Below, piece after piece: positions 18,264-27,312 of a stretch of DNA of 64,000 nucleotides. Positions within the stretch are counted from its first letter, which is position 1. Every line of letters starts with the position of its first letter. Made by a program: the position numbers and the translations under genes. Below the pieces are notes generated by a model. The model had not been told where the DNA came from. It searched no databases and worked only from the letters and a program-made list of their open reading frames with translations. Source of the DNA: Imbroritus primus (GTDB taxonomy: Bacteria; Pseudomonadota; Gammaproteobacteria; Burkholderiales; Burkholderiaceae); contig NZ_OZ201293.1 of assembly GCF_964332355.1 (NCBI RefSeq), forward strand, positions 2,604,001 through 2,668,000, given 5' to 3'.

Positions 18264-20270
18264 TTACAGCACGCTCTTGACGGTGTCCGCCAGATTATCG
18301 ATCGTCAGGCCGAAGTGCTTGAACAGCACGCCCGCCGGAGCCGATTCGCCGAACGTATCAATGCCCAGCACGGCCTGCACCTGATACTTCCACCAGAAGT
18401 CGGTCACGCCTGCCTCGATGGCCACGCGCGGCACGCCCGCCGGCAGGACAGAAGCCTTGTAGGCCGCATCCTGCTTGTCGAACACGGTGGTAGACGGCAG
18501 CGAGACCACGCGCACACGTACGCCTTCTTGCGCCAGCTTGTCGGCGGCGCCCAGCGCCAGGCCGACTTCCGAACCAGTCGCCAGCACCACGGCCTGCGGC
18601 TTGGCCGCATCGCGCAGGACATAGCCGCCGCGTGCGATCTGCGCCCGCGTGGCGGCATCGCGCGCCGTGAACGGCAGGTTCTGGCGACTGAAGATCAGGC
18701 ACGACGGACCGTCGGTACGGCGCACGGCCTGCGCCCAGGCCACGGCGGTTTCGGTGGTATCGGCCGGACGCCACACATCCATGTTCGGAATCAGGCGCAA
18801 GCTTGACACCTGTTCCACCGACTGGTGGGTTGGACCGTCTTCACCGAGGCCGATCGAGTCGTGCGTGAACACGAACAGCGAGCGGATCTTCATCAGTGCC
18901 GCCATGCGCAGCGCATTGCGGCTGTAATCGGAGAACGTCAGGAACGTACCGCCGTAGGGAATATAGCCACCGTGCAGCGCAATACCGTTCATGATGGCGC
19001 TCATGCCGAATTCGCGCACACCGTAGTTGATATGGTTACCCCACGCATCGGCGCGCACGGCCTTGCTGCCGCTCCAGTTGGTCAGGTTCGAGCCGGTCAG
19101 GTCGGCCGAGCCGCCAAGGAATTCCGGCAACACCGGACCGAAGGCTTCGATGGTGTTCTGGCTGGCCTTGCGCGAGGCGATGGTCTCGGCCTTCTCTTCA
19201 CATTTGGCGAGGAAGGCATCAACGGCGGCATCGAAGCCGCCGGGCAGTTCGCCCTTCATGCGGCGCGTGAACTCGGCGGCTTCAGCCGGATAACGCTGGC
19301 TATAGGACTTGAACAGGGCATCCCATGCGCTTTCCACGGCCGCGCCTTGCGGGCGGGCATCCCAGGCAGCGTACACGTCGGCCGGGATCTCGAACGGACC
19401 ATGCGCCCAGCCAAGCGCTTCGCGCGTGGCGGTGATTTCGGCGCCGCCGAGCGGCGCGCCGTGCACATCGTGGCCGCCAGCCTTGTTGGGCGAGCCGTGA
19501 CCGATCACGGTCTTGCAGCAGATCAGCGTCGGCCGGTCCGAGGACTTGGCGGCAGCGATGGCTGCATCGACAGCGTTGGCATCATGGCCATCGACCCCGC
19601 GGATGACGTTCCAGCCATACGCTTCGAAGCGCTTCGGCGTGTCATCGGCAAACCAGTGTTCAACATCGCCGTCGATAGAAATACCGTTGTCGTCCCACAG
19701 CGCGACCAGCTTGTTCAGCTTGAGCGTACCAGCCAGCGAACATGCCTCGTGGCTGATGCCTTCCATCAGGCAGCCGTCGCCGAGGAACACATAGGTGTGG
19801 TGATTGACGATCTCGAGATCGGGACGGTTGAACTCTTGCGCCAGCAGGCGTTCTGCGAGCGCCATGCCGACCGCGTTAGTGATGCCCTGGCCCAGTGGAC
19901 CTGTAGTCGTCTCTACGCCCGGCGTGATGCCGTACTCCGGGTGGCCGGCCGTCTTGCTGTGCAACTGGCGGAAATTCTTCAGCTCCTCCATCGGCAGCGG
20001 ATAGCCGGTCAGATGCAGCAGCGCGTACAGCAGCATCGAACCATGACCGTTCGACAGCACGAAGCGGTCGCGATCGGCCCAGTGCGGATTGGCAGGATTG
20101 TGCTTGAGATGCCGGCTCCAGAGCGCCACCGCAATGTCTGCCATGCCCATCGGCATGCCCGGATGACCGGAGTTGGCTTGTTGCACGGCGTCCATGGCGA
20201 GGACGCGGATGGCGTTCGCCATCAGTTGTGCGGGCTGGGAAGCAAAAAGATGAGAGGCAGGGAGGGACAT
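18264..20270 (-). CDS. tkt: transketolase
   Basis: Thiamine-diphosphate enzyme of the pentose phosphate pathway, 668 residues from the ATG at 20270. Visible motifs: ANSGHPGMPMGMADIA, the ThDP-binding GDGCLMEGISHEA, and the C-terminal-half THDSIGLGEDGPTHQ. The frame is open a few codons further up, but ASHLFASQPAQLMANAIRVLAMDAV fits the family N-terminus. Divergent from rsmE. Confidence 0.98.
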   Translation of the reverse strand: MSLPASHLFASQPAQLMANAIRVLAMDAVQQANSGHPGMPMGMADIAVALWSRHLKHNPANPHWADRDRFVLSNGHGSMLLYALLHLTGYPLPMEELKNFRQLHSKTAGHPEYGITPGVETTTGPLGQGITNAVGMALAERLLAQEFNRPDLEIVNHHTYVFLGDGCLMEGISHEACSLAGTLKLNKLVALWDDNGISIDGDVEHWFADDTPKRFEAYGWNVIRGVDGHDANAVDAAIAAAKSSDRPTLICCKTVIGHGSPNKAGGHDVHGAPLGGAEITATREALGWAHGPFEIPADVYAAWDARPQGAAVESAWDALFKSYSQRYPAEAAEFTRRMKGELPGGFDAAVDAFLAKCEEKAETIASRKASQNTIEAFGPVLPEFLGGSADLTGSNLTNWSGSKAVRADAWGNHINYGVREFGMSAIMNGIALHGGYIPYGGTFLTFSDYSRNALRMAALMKIRSLFVFTHDSIGLGEDGPTHQSVEQVSSLRLIPNMDVWRPADTTETAVAWAQAVRRTDGPSCLIFSRQNLPFTARDAATRAQIARGGYVLRDAAKPQAVVLATGSEVGLALGAADKLAQEGVRVRVVSLPSTTVFDKQDAAYKASVLPAGVPRVAIEAGVTDFWWKYQVQAVLGIDTFGESAPAGVLFKHFGLTIDNLADTVKSVL

Positions 20271-20386
20271 CTGACAACCTGACGGCGGGAAAACCAAAAT
20301 TTTACCAGAATGGCACGGTCGTGCCGTGGCTTTCGCGCCCCATCGGCGGGCCGCCAGCCAGCATCATGCTATGCTTTTCGCGCATG

Positions 20387-21142
20387 ATGCCCCGCTTTTT
20401 CATCGATGCACCCCTCACCCTACCGGCCGGTACCGTATTCGCTGTACCCGCGACCGTGGCCCAACACATCCAGGTGCTGCGCCTGCGCCCCGGCGATACC
20501 GTCACCCTGTTCGACGGTAACGGCGGCGAGACGCCCGCCGTGCTGCATGAAGTCGGCAAACGCAGCGCCAGCGTGACGCTTGGCGCGCATCTGGCACGCG
20601 AGGCCGAGCCGCCGTACCGGATCACCCTGATCCAGGGCATCGCCGGGGGCGACAAAATGGACTGGCTACTGGAAAAGGCCGTGGAGCTGGGCATTGCCGC
20701 CTGCCAACCGGTGCAGACCGAACGCTCGGTGGTGCGCCTGCAGGGCGACCGCGCCGCGCGCCGGGAAGCCCACTGGCTAGCGCTGGCCCGGGCGGCATGC
20801 GAGCAATGCGGCCGCAATCGCGTGCCGGAGATACATCCCATCCTGAGTTGGCGGGAATGGATCGCCAGCCAGTCAATCACCCCGACCACGGCGCCCACGC
20901 TGTTGCTGAGCCCGCGTGGCGAAACGCGCCTGAGCACGTGGGTCGACGCCCGGCAGACGGAGATCCGGGCACATGGCGTCCGCCTGCTGATCGGCCCGGA
21001 GGGCGGACTCTCCCCCGATGAGGAAGAAAGGGCGATTGCGCTGGGCGCCATCCCGCTAACGCTGGGCCCGCGCGTGCTGCGTACCGAAACTGCAGGACTC
21101 GCAGCGCTGGCAGCACTGCACGCCACACTCGGCGAATTCTAG
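20387..21142 (+). CDS. rsmE: 16S rRNA (uracil-1498-N3)-methyltransferase
   Basis: SPOUT-family methyltransferase, 251 residues. It begins PRFFIDAPLTLPAGTVFAV, an N-terminal PUA-like domain, and ends with the SPOUT knot motif LLIGPEGGLSPDEEERA and LGPRVLRTETA. Two adjacent ATGs (20384 and 20387) are possible; neither has a clear ribosome-binding site. Followed by an intrinsic terminator at 21148. Confidence 0.95.
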   Translation: MPRFFIDAPLTLPAGTVFAVPATVAQHIQVLRLRPGDTVTLFDGNGGETPAVLHEVGKRSASVTLGAHLAREAEPPYRITLIQGIAGGDKMDWLLEKAVELGIAACQPVQTERSVVRLQGDRAARREAHWLALARAACEQCGRNRVPEIHPILSWREWIASQSITPTTAPTLLLSPRGETRLSTWVDARQTEIRAHGVRLLIGPEGGLSPDEEERAIALGAIPLTLGPRVLRTETAGLAALAALHATLGEF

Positions 21143-21147
21143 GCATG

Positions 21148-21176
21148 AAAAAGCCCGCGGTATGCGCGGGCTTTTC
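21148..21176 (+). terminator. intrinsic terminator after rsmE
   Basis: 8-bp stem AGCCCGCG with CGCGGGCT, flanked by A- and T-runs, starting just after the rsmE stop. Confidence 0.88.
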
Positions 21177-21263
21177 AGTATGCTGCGGACAAGCACGGCT
21201 GCGAGTCACCGGCAGGCGGGAGCGAGCAGCACGGCCCCGCGCCGGACGCCCGGCACCCGCCCG

Positions 21264-21662
21264 TCAGACGAACGAGTAGAACACCCGGAACTGCACTTTC
21301 TTCTCGCCCCAGAATTCCGCCGCGTCGCGGAATACGTCCAGCAGCGTCTCGCGGGCTTCCTTGTCGAACTTGGCGGCGCACGGCAGGCCCTCAAGCACGA
21401 TGACGAAACCCGGCTGCGGACCGGCCTTGTAGATCAGGTCCGTCAGGCAATCGTTGAGCGCATCGAAGTTCTTGCCGAAATGCTTCGGGAACAGGAATGC
21501 CGAGGCGATCGCCTCCAGCACTTCGCCCTTGGTGGTCGCATGCGCGCAGTTCGCATACAGGAAGTGCTGGCCCAGATCGGCCGCCGCCTGCGCCAGATCC
21601 GGCACGCGGAACGCGCGGATCGACTGGACGATATTGGGCCGAACGGTCTTGAATAAATGCAT
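21264..21662 (-). CDS. barstar-family ribonuclease inhibitor
   Basis: Likely the antidote to the adjacent ribonuclease. 132 residues from the ATG at 21662, preceded by a good AGAGGA site. The barstar core FPKHFGKNFDALNDCLTDL (residues 58-76) keeps the two aspartates that, in barstar, fill the nuclease active site (Asp67, Asp71). It ends in a hydrophobic strand. The frame is also open to an ATG at 21824 that overlaps the ribonuclease stop as ATGA, which would add 54 residues; the ribosome-binding site favours the shorter form. Confidence 0.88.
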   Translation of the reverse strand: MHLFKTVRPNIVQSIRAFRVPDLAQAAADLGQHFLYANCAHATTKGEVLEAIASAFLFPKHFGKNFDALNDCLTDLIYKAGPQPGFVIVLEGLPCAAKFDKEARETLLDVFRDAAEFWGEKKVQFRVFYSFV

Positions 21663-21820
21663 GGGTTCCTCTTGCCCTGTCGACGACACAGAGATCCGCA
21701 TGGCTGGCGGGCGCGCCACGAGCGCCCGGTCGTACAGATTCTCTGCCCTGTGCCAGACATCTCCGGCAGCACGCTCGTCGCGGGCATCGAGGGCAGCGCC
21801 CATTCCGAAAATGGTGGTCA

Positions 21821-22264
21821 TCATTGCGTTATCCGTTTAAAGCTGTTGTAGTGATCTTCCGTGTAATAGCACTCGCTGGCCGCGCGCTGGTCGCCTCCGC
21901 ATACGATCCGCCGCGCACCGCGATGGCGCACGCCCGGCGTCCGTACCGTGTACTCGCGATAATATTCGCGCGAACGTCGCGGCAATTGCCGTTCATAGTT
22001 GCCGAAGCGTGAGCCGTCCTTGCTGTAGGCAAACGGCCCGCCTGCCTTGACATCCTCCAGCGTGCGCTGTGCTTCCTTGGGCAACTGCTGGACCTGGATG
22101 GTTCCCACGCCCTCGCGACCCTGCAGCGGTGCCTCGCGCGCATGTGCGCTGTCTGTCGATAGCACACCACACAGACTGGCCGCGGTCAAGACCATTGTCG
22201 CCAGCATGCCGCGCACGCTGCGCGCCGCAGGTCGGGTTATGGCGGGAGAAGGGAGGGAATTCAC
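21821..22264 (-). CDS. secreted guanyl-specific ribonuclease, RNase Sa/barnase superfamily
   Basis: 147 residues from a GTG at 22264, with a signal peptide ending near ALA-type site DSAHA (about 42). The mature part resembles Streptomyces RNase Sa: PFAYSKDGSRFGN, then YYREYTVRTPG with the catalytic Glu104, RGARRI with Arg115/Arg118-119, and YYTEDHYNSF with catalytic His138. All three catalytic positions are present. It lies directly upstream of the barstar gene. The start is uncertain: the frame extends to 22441, and an ATG at 22207 would also keep a hydrophobic leader. Confidence 0.88.
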   Translation of the reverse strand: MNSLPSPAITRPAARSVRGMLATMVLTAASLCGVLSTDSAHAREAPLQGREGVGTIQVQQLPKEAQRTLEDVKAGGPFAYSKDGSRFGNYERQLPRRSREYYREYTVRTPGVRHRGARRIVCGGDQRAASECYYTEDHYNSFKRITQ

Positions 22265-22514
22265 GATGATCTCTGGAATGACGCGGTCCCGAAGCCCGTC
22301 CGGGACTCCGTGCGCATCCCAGGGACGGGTCTGCCGGCTGGTCCGGAAGCGTCCTCGATGCGCGCTGTGCTGCGCAGGCGCAGCATTCAACAAAGGCGTA
22401 AGCCTACGCTGAACCGGGGGAAGAATCAACCGGCGTTGCAACCAGCACTATAACTCACTGAAAAATATAATTATTTCAAAATGTAAGCACACACAAACTA
22501 TGGTGTGCATTCAC

Positions 22515-22543
22515 AAAAAAACCGGGACTGGCCCGGTTTTTTT
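22515..22543 (-). terminator. bidirectional-type terminator after maeB
   Basis: ACCGGG with CCCGGT (5-base loop) is flanked by a run of seven A residues and one of seven T residues. It lies 18 bases past the maeB stop and also upstream of the ribonuclease gene. Confidence 0.85.
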
Positions 22544-22560
22544 GCATCACTGGCGGGAAT

Positions 22561-24900
22561 TTAACGCTGCGCTGCAGCATCCACCACGACCAGCGCCGTC
22601 ATGTTGACGATCCGTCGCACCGTGGCCGACGGTGTCAGGATGTGGACGGGGCGTCGCACCCCAAGCAGAATCGGACCGATCGCCACATTGTTGCCAGCGG
22701 CGGTCTTGAGCAGGTTGTAGGAGGCGTTGGCAGCATCGATATTCGGCAGCACCATCAGGTTGGCCTCCCCCTTCAGGGTGGAATCCGGCACGATGGAATT
22801 GCGCAGCTTTTCATCGAGTGCGCAGTCGCCGTGCATTTCGCCGTCCACCTCCAGGTCAGGCGCGCGCTCGCGCAGGATCGCCAGCGTTTCGCGCAGTTTG
22901 ATCGCGGACGGCGCTTCCGAAGTCCCGAAGTTCGAGTGCGAGATCAGTGCCGCCTTCGGTTCGATGCCCAGGCGCTGCATTTCCGCTGCGGCCATGATAG
23001 TGATCTCGGCGAGTTCCTCGGCGGTCGGATCGACGTTGACGTGCGTATCCACGAGGAACAGCTGCCGGCCCGGCAGGACCAGGCCGTTCATCGCGGCATA
23101 GACCTTGGCGCCCTCGGCGCGGCCGATCACCTGGTCGATGTAGCGCAGGTGGGCTGCCGTGGTGCTGACCGTACCGCAGATCATGCCGTCGGCCTCGCCC
23201 TTGTGCATCAGCATAGCCCCGATCAGCGTGGTGCGGCGGCGCATTTCGACGCGCGCATAGTGCGGCGTAACACCCTTGCGGGCCATCATCTGGTGATAGG
23301 TGTCGGAATAGTCACGGAAACGCGGATCATTTTCCGGGTTGACCAGCTGAAAGTCGACGCCCATGCGCAGGCGCAGCCCGTAGCGCTCGATGCGCTTGGC
23401 CACGACCGCCGGACGGCCGATCAGAATCGGATTGGCCAGGCGTTCGTCGACGACCACCTGCACCGCACGCAGCACACGCTCCTCTTCACCTTCGGCGAAG
23501 ACGATGCGCTTGGTCTCCATCGGCACCTTGCGGGCAGCCGCGAAGATCGGCTTCATCATCGTGCCCGAGTGGTAGACGAACTGCTGCAGCTGCAGCGTGT
23601 ACGCCTCCATGTCGGCGATCGGCCGGGCGGCAACGCCCGAATCCATGGCAGCCTGCGCCACCGCCGGCGCGATCTTGACGATCAGGCGCGGATCGAAGGG
23701 CTTGGGAATCAGGTACTCGGGACCGAACGACACATCCTGGATACCGTAGGCCGTGGCAACGATATCGCTCTGCTCCTGCCGCGCCAGTTCGGCCACGGCA
23801 TGCACCGCGGCGATTTCCATCTGGCGCGTGATCGTGGTCGCGCCGACGTCGAGTGCACCGCGGAAAATGAAGGGGAAGCACAGGACGTTGTTGACCTGGT
23901 TCGGATAGTCGGTCCGGCCGGTGGCGATGATCGCGTCCGGGCGCACTTCCTTCACCAGCTCCGGCAGGATTTCCGGGGTGGGGTTGGCGAGCGCCAGCAC
24001 CATCGGCTTGTCGGCCATGCGCTTGACCATGTCCTGCTTGAGCACCCCGCCGGCCGACAGGCCCAGGAAAATGTCCGCGCCGTCGATCACTTCGCCCAGC
24101 GTACGCAGTTCGGTCTTCTGCGCGAAGTGCGCCTTGTCCGGATCCATCAGTTCAACGCGGCCTTCGTACACGACGCCGGCGAGGTCGGTCACCCAGATAT
24201 TTTCGCGCGGCAGACCGAGGTCGACGAGCAGGTCGAGGCAGGCCAGCGCCGCGGCGCCCGCGCCCGACGCCACCAGCTTGACCTTCTTGATGTCCTTGCC
24301 AACCACCTTGAGGCCGTTGGTCACAGCGGCGGCCACGACGATGGCAGTACCGTGCTGGTCATCGTGGAAGACGGGGATCTTCATGCGCTCGCGCAGCTTG
24401 CGCTCGACGATGAAGCAGTCCGGCGCCTTGATATCTTCGAGGTTGATGCCGCCAAAGGTTGGCTCGAGCGCGGCGATGATCTCGACCAGCTTGTCCGGAT
24501 CGCGTTCGTTCAGCTCGATATCGAATACATCAATGCCGGCGAATTTCTTGAACAGCACACCCTTGCCTTCCATCACCGGCTTCGACGCAGCCGCGCCGAT
24601 GTCGCCCAGGCCAAGCACCGCGGTGCCGTTGGTCACCACGCCGACGAGGTTGCCGCGCGCGGTATAGCGGAAGGCATTGGCCGGATCGGCAACGATCTCT
24701 TCACATGCCGCTGCCACACCGGGGGAATACGCCAGCGCCAGGTCGCGCTGGTTGGTCATTTGCTTGGTCGGCATCACGGCAATCTTGCCGGGTACCGGAA
24801 ACTCGTGATATTCGAGGGCCGCTTTGCGCAGCGCGGCGCGCTGTTGCTGTTTAAGCTCTTCCTGCTGGCGAGCTTGCTCGCTGGTATCCGGAGATGTCAT
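22561..24900 (-). CDS. maeB: NADP-dependent malic enzyme with phosphotransacetylase-like domain
   Basis: Oxidative decarboxylation of malate to pyruvate, giving NADPH. 779 residues from the ATG at 24900. The malic domain (about 1-430) has MTNQRDLALAYSPGVAAACEEI and the FHDDQHGTAIV motif with metal-binding acids. The C-terminal third (about 445-779) is a phosphate acetyltransferase-like regulatory domain, as in E. coli MaeB. Single gene, divergent from thiL. Confidence 0.96.
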   Translation of the reverse strand: MTSPDTSEQARQQEELKQQQRAALRKAALEYHEFPVPGKIAVMPTKQMTNQRDLALAYSPGVAAACEEIVADPANAFRYTARGNLVGVVTNGTAVLGLGDIGAAASKPVMEGKGVLFKKFAGIDVFDIELNERDPDKLVEIIAALEPTFGGINLEDIKAPDCFIVERKLRERMKIPVFHDDQHGTAIVVAAAVTNGLKVVGKDIKKVKLVASGAGAAALACLDLLVDLGLPRENIWVTDLAGVVYEGRVELMDPDKAHFAQKTELRTLGEVIDGADIFLGLSAGGVLKQDMVKRMADKPMVLALANPTPEILPELVKEVRPDAIIATGRTDYPNQVNNVLCFPFIFRGALDVGATTITRQMEIAAVHAVAELARQEQSDIVATAYGIQDVSFGPEYLIPKPFDPRLIVKIAPAVAQAAMDSGVAARPIADMEAYTLQLQQFVYHSGTMMKPIFAAARKVPMETKRIVFAEGEEERVLRAVQVVVDERLANPILIGRPAVVAKRIERYGLRLRMGVDFQLVNPENDPRFRDYSDTYHQMMARKGVTPHYARVEMRRRTTLIGAMLMHKGEADGMICGTVSTTAAHLRYIDQVIGRAEGAKVYAAMNGLVLPGRQLFLVDTHVNVDPTAEELAEITIMAAAEMQRLGIEPKAALISHSNFGTSEAPSAIKLRETLAILRERAPDLEVDGEMHGDCALDEKLRNSIVPDSTLKGEANLMVLPNIDAANASYNLLKTAAGNNVAIGPILLGVRRPVHILTPSATVRRIVNMTALVVVDAAAQR

Positions 24901-25133
24901 TGGTACAGTTTCTCGATCAGTGGATCCACGATTGTAGCCGTGCACGCGTCCACGCGCCCAGCTGCCGCGAATAGAACCGGACATTGTATGTGGCGAAACA
25001 CAACTTCACAATCATGTTCGATGGTGCAAGCGCACATGGCTTCGGTACAATCGTTGCAGGCTTCGCCCCCTGCCAGCCATGCATGTCCGTTGATGATGCC
25101 CCACACAGGCGCCTGCACATCCAGCCCTCACAC

Positions 25134-26132
25134 ATGACCGAGTTCCATCACGCCGCCCAGACCGATGCCCCGCTTTCCGAGTTTGGGCTGATCCGCCGCT
25201 ACTTCACCCGGCCGGCCCGCGATGCGGTGCTCGGCGTCGGTGACGATTGCGCGCTGCTGTCACCGCGCGTGGGGCAGGTGCTGGCGATTTCCACCGACAT
25301 GCTGGTGTCGGGCCGGCATTTCTTTGCGGATGTGGCCCCGGCGCATCTTGGCCACAAGGCGCTGGCGGTCAACCTGTCGGACCTCGCCGCCATGGGCGCT
25401 GAACCGCGTGCCTTCACACTGGCGCTGGCCCTGCCGGAAGCCCGTGCGGAATGGCTCGCGCCGCTCGCCCAGGGCATGCTGGCGCTGGCCGACGCACATG
25501 GCTGCGAACTGATCGGCGGAGATACCACCAAGGGGCCGTTGACGCTGAGCATCACGGTCATGGGCGATGTCCCGGCAGCCCAGGCACTGCGTCGCGATGC
25601 CGCACAAGCCGGTGACGATCTGTGGGTCTCCGGCACGCTCGGTGACGCCCGGCTGGCGCTGGGCGTGTTCTGGAAGGAATGGTCGCTCGCGCCCGAGGCC
25701 TTTGCCGCCATGCGCGCCCGCATGGAAACGCCCACGCCGCGCGTGGCCCTTGGCATGGCCTTGCGCGGCCTCGCCCACGCCGCACTCGACGTCTCGGATG
25801 GCCTGCTTGGCGATCTCGGCCATATCCTTGCCGCCTCCGGATTGGGCGCCACCCTCGATGTGGATGCCCTGCCACGCTCAACGGTCATGGCAGAACAGCC
25901 TCCCGAGCGCCAGCTGCAATGCCTGCTGACTGGCGGCGATGACTACGAGCTGTGCTTTACCGCCCCCCGCACCGCCCGGGCGGCGATCGCCGCGCTGTCC
26001 GGTCCGCTCGGGCTACCACTCACGCGGATTGGCTACCTCGAACGCGGCACCGGCATCCGTCTGCAGGATCATGCAGGCGCCCCCGTCGCCTTTACGGGCC
26101 ACGCTTTCGACCACTTTGCCAGTGAGCGGTGA
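25134..26132 (+). CDS. thiL: thiamine-monophosphate kinase
   Basis: ATP-dependent last step of thiamine diphosphate synthesis. 332 residues from the ATG at 25134. The PurM-like fold is shown by LGVGDDCALL, STDMLVSGRHF, LAVNLSDLAAMGAEP, and GGDTTKGPLTLSITVMG. An AT-rich TACAAT at 25046-25051 could be its -10, with no clear -35. It precedes pgpA, a common pairing. Confidence 0.96.
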   Translation: MTEFHHAAQTDAPLSEFGLIRRYFTRPARDAVLGVGDDCALLSPRVGQVLAISTDMLVSGRHFFADVAPAHLGHKALAVNLSDLAAMGAEPRAFTLALALPEARAEWLAPLAQGMLALADAHGCELIGGDTTKGPLTLSITVMGDVPAAQALRRDAAQAGDDLWVSGTLGDARLALGVFWKEWSLAPEAFAAMRARMETPTPRVALGMALRGLAHAALDVSDGLLGDLGHILAASGLGATLDVDALPRSTVMAEQPPERQLQCLLTGGDDYELCFTAPRTARAAIAALSGPLGLPLTRIGYLERGTGIRLQDHAGAPVAFTGHAFDHFASER

Positions 26133-26231
26133 TACCGTATCGGTTTACTGCGCTTCCTATCCAATTTCGACCCGATTTTTCGACTCAATCCGTAGCCGCA
26201 CTTTCGAGCCACCCGGACCCCCGAGCCAAGC

Positions 26232-26798
26232 ATGACGTCTTCTTCCCACGCCCCGCAGTCCCCCGGCCAACCATTCGTTCTCGACGCCGGGCAGACAGTC
26301 CGGGTCACCCGCCCCACCGGCCGCTTCATGGTGGCCCATCCGGCCCACATCATTGCCTACGGCTTCGGCGCAGGACTTTCGCCCGTCATGCCGGGCACGG
26401 TCGGTACGCTCTATGCGTGGCTGTCCTTCCTGGCGCTGTCGCTGTGGATCGACCCGGTGGCATGGCTCTACATTCTGCCGACCGCCTTCCTGATTGGCGT
26501 CTGGGCCTGCGCCAGGACGGCGCGCGACATGGGCGTGGCGGACCACGGCGCGATGGTGTGGGACGAGATCGTGGCGTTCTGGCTGGTCCTGGTCCTGGTC
26601 ACCCCGACGTCCTTCTGGGGGCAGCTCTGCGCCTTCCTGCTGTTCCGCCTGTTCGACATCGTCAAGCCCGCGCCCATCGGCTACTACGATCGCGTCATGA
26701 AGGTACCCGGCCTGATCGGCGGGTTCGGCGTGATGCTCGATGACATCATCGCGGCGTTCTACACCCTGTTGCTGTTCGCCCTGTGGCGTTCCTTCTGA
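26232..26798 (+). CDS. pgpA: phosphatidylglycerophosphatase A
   Basis: Inner-membrane phosphatase that makes phosphatidylglycerol. 188 residues. Motifs FGAGLSPVMPGTVGTL, VWDEIVAFW, FDIVKPAPIGYYDR and a late GVMLDDIIAAFYTLL match the family; three to four membrane segments are seen. The 30-residue N-terminal extension before the first helix is not part of the core. It is 99 bases after thiL. Confidence 0.94.
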   Translation: MTSSSHAPQSPGQPFVLDAGQTVRVTRPTGRFMVAHPAHIIAYGFGAGLSPVMPGTVGTLYAWLSFLALSLWIDPVAWLYILPTAFLIGVWACARTARDMGVADHGAMVWDEIVAFWLVLVLVTPTSFWGQLCAFLLFRLFDIVKPAPIGYYDRVMKVPGLIGGFGVMLDDIIAAFYTLLLFALWRSF

Positions 26799-26808
26799 GA
26801 GACTGACC

Positions 26809-27306
26809 ATGGCAGCAACCCAACGGCTGGGGCATCTTTCCGTGCTGGTCAGCAATGTCCTGCGCGAACGCGCGCTGATGCTGGCCACCGCGGAGTCGTG
26901 TACCGGCGGCATGGTGGCCTCGGCCCTCACGGATATTTCAGGTTCGTCGACCTGGTTTGAGCGCGGCTTCGTAACCTACTCCAACGACGCCAAGACGCAG
27001 ATGCTGGGCGTGCCGGAGAACCTGATCCGCAAGCACGGCGCGGTCAGCGAGGAAGTGGCCCGCGCCATGGCGGAAGGCGCCCTGCTGAACAGCCGCGCGC
27101 ATGTCGCGCTGTCGATCACGGGTGTTGCCGGACCAGGCGGCGGCACGCCGGACAAGCCGGTGGGCATGGTCTGCTTTGGCTGGACCAACCGCATCGAAAC
27201 ACGCACTACCACGCTAAAGCTCAAGGGCGACCGGAATCAGGTACGCACCCAGGCCGCGGAATTCGCCTTGCAGGAATTGCTGGAGCTGGTCCGCAGCGAG
27301 GGTTGA
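26809..27306 (+). CDS. pncC: CinA C-terminal domain protein, nicotinamide-nucleotide amidohydrolase
   Basis: 165-residue stand-alone PncC domain that deamidates NMN to NaMN in pyridine-nucleotide recycling. Contains LATAESCTGGMVASALTDISGSS and GVAGPGGGTPDKPVGMVCFG. Begins 10 bases after pgpA; thiL-pgpA-pncC is a frequent proteobacterial cluster. Convergent with dmeF. Confidence 0.94.
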   Translation: MAATQRLGHLSVLVSNVLRERALMLATAESCTGGMVASALTDISGSSTWFERGFVTYSNDAKTQMLGVPENLIRKHGAVSEEVARAMAEGALLNSRAHVALSITGVAGPGGGTPDKPVGMVCFGWTNRIETRTTTLKLKGDRNQVRTQAAEFALQELLELVRSEG

Positions 27307-27312
27307 AGCGCG

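Noticed and set aside
22642..25137. 831-codon forward frame antisense to maeB
   Set aside because: The malic enzyme on the reverse strand is complete; the antisense product is His/Arg-rich and motif-free.
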